Source: JAIBBG01 sp040381475
Lineage (GTDB): Bacteria > Bacteroidota > Bacteroidia > Flavobacteriales_D > Sanyastnellaceae
Reading direction: 5' to 3'
Length of the DNA: 64,000 nt
Assembly (NCBI GenBank): GCA_040381475.1
Contig: JBEIHH010000001.1
Span: 81,167-145,166 of the forward strand
How positions within the stretch are numbered: position 1 is the first letter of the stretch; the number at the start of each line of letters is the position of its first letter. Positions 61,912 to 64,000 of this stretch are shown here, piece by piece. Below the pieces are notes generated by a model. It did no database searches. It saw only the letters and a list, made by a program, of their open reading frames with translations, and was not told the origin of the DNA. The position numbers and the translations under genes are program-made.

Positions 61912-62574
61912 TTACTCCGATTTCATGTATTCTCCGAATTTCGCTTTGAATTTGTCGAGCTTCGGACGGATAACGGCTCTACAGTATGGCTGTTCACCAT
62001 GAAGGTTGTAGTAATCATCGTGATAATCCTCAGCTCGGTAGAATGAGCTGTAGGCGCTGACTTCTGTTACTATAGGGTCTTCCCAGTTGCCGCTTTCATT
62101 ACCGGCTTTGATAGCCAGTTCTGCCAATTCCTTTTGTTTGTCGTTGTGGTAGAATACTGCGGATCGGTATTGTGTGCCTACATCAGCTCCCTGACGGTTG
62201 AGTGTAGTGGGGTCGTGCGTACCTAAAAATATTTCGAGCAACTGTGCAAAAGAAACCACCCGCGGATCGAACTCGACCTGACATACTTCGGCGTGACCTG
62301 TTGTTCCATTGCATACCTCTTTGTAAGATGGGTTTTTGATATGTCCTCCGCTATAGCCGCTTTGAACTTTGACCACGCCTTTTACTTGTTGGAATACCGC
62401 TTCAACGCACCAAAAACATCCGGCGCCGAAAGTGGCAGTTTCTATTGAATCTGAGGTAGTGCTGTCGTTGATCATTTTACTGAATTCAAATTTTCCTTTT
62501 TCTGTTTGCGCTGAATTTCCAGTGCAGGAAATCAAAGCAAGGATACTGAGTATTGATGTGAACATCTTATTCAT
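61912..62574 (-). CDS. msrA: peptide methionine sulfoxide reductase MsrA, lipoprotein
   Basis: 220 aa from the ATG at 62574. Reduces methionine S-sulfoxide in proteins. Lipobox ALISC near residue 17 predicts export to the periplasm or outer membrane. Catalytic motif FGAGCFWCVEAVF, then YSGGHIKNPSYKEVC, TGHAEVCQVEFDP, HDPTTLNRQGADVGTQYRS and a C-terminal region. A frame to 62640 would extend into the repeat DNA and is rejected. No MsrB fused. Confidence 0.93.
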   Translation of the reverse strand: MNKMFTSILSILALISCTGNSAQTEKGKFEFSKMINDSTTSDSIETATFGAGCFWCVEAVFQQVKGVVKVQSGYSGGHIKNPSYKEVCNGTTGHAEVCQVEFDPRVVSFAQLLEIFLGTHDPTTLNRQGADVGTQYRSAVFYHNDKQKELAELAIKAGNESGNWEDPIVTEVSAYSSFYRAEDYHDDYYNLHGEQPYCRAVIRPKLDKFKAKFGEYMKSE

Positions 62575-62620
62575 CTGTATGGAAACAACTCTGTTGTGAA
62601 GTGGTTCATCCACCACCATT

Positions 62621-62761
62621 CCGCGCATTAATCTGCGCAAATCCGCGTTTAAACCTGCGAGAATCTGCGTTTAAATCTGCGAGAATCTGCCTGAAAATCC
62701 GCAAATCCCCTTGAAAACCCACAAATCCCCGTGAACATCCACGAAATCCCCTTGAAAATCC
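62621..62761 (-). repeat. degenerate CGCAGATTT / AAATCCCC repeats, left flank of the GxxExxY gene
   Basis: Two short-period parts: on the minus strand AACGCAGATT, CGCAGATTT and CGCGGATTT words resembling those of the right-hand array but inverted in direction (62621-62685), then three copies of about 20 bp built on AAATCCCCTTGAAAACCCAC (62695-62761). Confidence 0.7.
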
Positions 62762-63043
62762 CAACCACACTGATTTCCGCATACTCCAACGACCAATCAT
62801 CTTCGAATGAGGAATGCTATTGTCATCTGTTGTCAACCTCAAAAAAAATTGGATAACTCTGGCCCATCCGGAAAAATGCGCCGGAACATTTATTGCAACA
62901 ACATTTTGATTCAAAGCAAAAAGAAATGTGTTTAAGTTATTCCATGAAATTCCCGCATGAAATATGAAGCGGATGCTACGAACGAATATTTTATGCTTTT
63001 TATCCGGGTTCGACATAATGAAGAGATGCGCAGTTTTGCACGC

Positions 63044-63427
63044 ATGAAAACAAATGACATTACATTCTCCATTCGCCGGGCCGCCTTCAAAGTTCATAGT
63101 ACGTTGGGTCCGGGACTTCTCGAATCCATTTATGAATCTGCCCTTGCACATGAACTTGTGATGGCTGGTCATGGCGTGAAAACGCAATGTCCGGTTGCTG
63201 TTGTGTATGATGGGGTAAAACTTGACAGGGCTTTTCGAATAGATATCCTGGTGGATGATTGTGTCGTGGTGGAAATAAAATCTGTCGATTCTTTGCATGA
63301 AGTTTATTTCAAACAACTGCTTTCATACATAAAACTTTCGGATATGAGAATTGGTTTACTGATAAATTTTAATTGTGTATCATTGGTAGATCGTAAATCG
63401 ATTTTTAGAATAGTCAATAATCTCTGA
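63044..63427 (+). CDS. GxxExxY protein (PD-(D/E)XK nuclease-like)
   Basis: 127 aa from the ATG at 63044. Name-giving motif in STLGPGLLESIYESAL (G, E and Y spaced as GxxExxY), and the nuclease-like D...ExK in IDILVDDCVVVEIKSVD, then YFKQLLSYIKLS. The family is widespread in Bacteroidota and others, with PD-(D/E)XK character (Pfam PDDEXK_3, from memory), but no proven role. An upstream frame from 62957 adds 29 residues without the motif. It lies inside repeats on both sides. Confidence 0.85.
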   Translation: MKTNDITFSIRRAAFKVHSTLGPGLLESIYESALAHELVMAGHGVKTQCPVAVVYDGVKLDRAFRIDILVDDCVVVEIKSVDSLHEVYFKQLLSYIKLSDMRIGLLINFNCVSLVDRKSIFRIVNNL

Positions 63428-63486
63428 TGATGGCGGGTAGTTGAGTGATGGGTGCTTTTTTCTTTCGAATGTGTGGGTTTCACAAA

Positions 63487-64000
63487 GATTTGCGCGGATG
63501 CAGGAAAAGTAGATGGTCTGTTTTTGTGGGTTGTTTGCAATTGGATTCCGAATGGAGGAAATGACCCTATTCTCTTGAGTTGTTTTTCACGCGGATTTAC
63601 GCAGATTTAAACGCAGATTTGCGCGGATGCAGGAAAAGTAGATGGTCTGTCAATGTGGGTTGTTTGCAATTGGATTCCGAATGGAGGAAATGACCCTATT
63701 CTCTTGAGTTGTTTTTCACGCAGATTTGCGCGGATTAAAACGCGGATTTGCGCGGATGCAGGGAGAGTAGATGGTCTGTTTTTGTGGGTTGTTTGCAATT
63801 GGATTCCGAATGGAGGAAATGACCCTATTCTTTTGAGTTGTTTTTCACGCGGATTTGCGCAGATTAAAACGCGGATTTGCGTGGATGCAGGGAGAGTGGA
63901 TGGTCTGTCAATGTGGGTTGTTTGCAATTGGATTCCGAATGGAGGAAATGACCCTATTCTCTTGAGTTGTTTTTCACGCAGATTTGCGCGGATTAAAACG
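63487..64000 (+). repeat. 129-bp tandem repeat array, continues past the window
   Basis: The word ttgtttgcaattggattccg occurs at 63531, 63660, 63789 and 63918, exactly 129 bp apart each time. Each unit has a variable CGCGGATTT/CGCAGATTT part and a conserved part (ggaggaaatgaccctattct). Copies alternate between tttttgtggg and tcaatgtggg, so the array may have a 258-bp higher-order unit. The first copy is partial, starting at 63487. Confidence 0.95.

Noticed and set aside
62606..63316. 236-codon minus-strand ORF over the GxxExxY gene
   Set aside because: Antisense shadow plus repeat DNA; the plus strand has a clear family motif.
63607..63927. Repetitive 106-codon minus-strand ORF
   Set aside because: Produced by the 129-bp unit being a multiple of three; the protein is just three readings of the repeat.
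63487..64000. CRISPR array
   Set aside because: Units are 129 bp and conserved throughout; there are no unique spacers between short repeats and no cas genes.

Overview
The window is chromosomal DNA of a Bacteroidota bacterium. Three things point there. Three proteins carry type IX secretion (T9SS) C-terminal sorting domains and one is a PorP/SprF-type partner. There are many small lipoproteins with SC(K/Q/T) lipoboxes. Several starts are preceded by the Bacteroidota -7 element TAnnTTTG instead of a Shine-Dalgarno-type signal. I cannot place it below phylum level with confidence. Gene order looks like ordinary core genome, with no phage, IS element, rRNA or CRISPR.

Left part (1-13.2 kb): an LptF/LptG permease (cut by the window edge) behind tgt; a small heat-shock protein; tRNA-Arg(CCG); a GH3-family protein overlapping an anchored sensor-like protein; a deoxynucleoside kinase; then metY-metX-hom, which makes homoserine and O-acetylhomoserine and sulfhydrylates it. 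This operon is preceded by about 330 bp holding what reads as two tandem transcription attenuators. Each has a Met/Cys-rich leader peptide and an intrinsic terminator whose 3' arm is duplicated inside the leader ORF. This is the most interesting element I found. A YceI lipoprotein and a membrane pyrophosphatase follow on the other strand.

Middle (13.4-40.5 kb): a T9SS-secreted protein; menI-menF (menaquinone) overlapping by ATGA; an OmpA/TPR lipoprotein; an RluA-type pseudouridine synthase; panB; a cluster of DUF1549-like, DUF1501-like and CX4CH cytochrome-like exported proteins running into a giant T9SS type B adhesin-like protein and its PorP/SprF partner; murA with Asp in place of the catalytic Cys; a TlpA-like thioredoxin; grpE-dnaJ, whose DnaJ keeps only one of two zinc centres; pdhA and the E2 gene; a cyclophilin-pheS pair; tRNA-Pro(GGG); and a TonB-domain protein.

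Right part (40.6-64 kb): a sortilin/BNR-type T9SS protein; a three-gene carotenoid block (CrtI/CrtD-type desaturase, CruF-type protein, lycopene cyclase); a cyanophycin locus (cphA, divergent cphB, isoaspartyl peptidase); pheT, separated from pheS by about 16 kb; ald coupled to a GT-C glycosyltransferase; tsaE; an HMG-CoA lyase-like gene; an SDR; an exported MsrA; and a GxxExxY-family gene bracketed by CGCAGATTT-type repeats, the right-hand side being a 129-bp tandem array that runs off the window.
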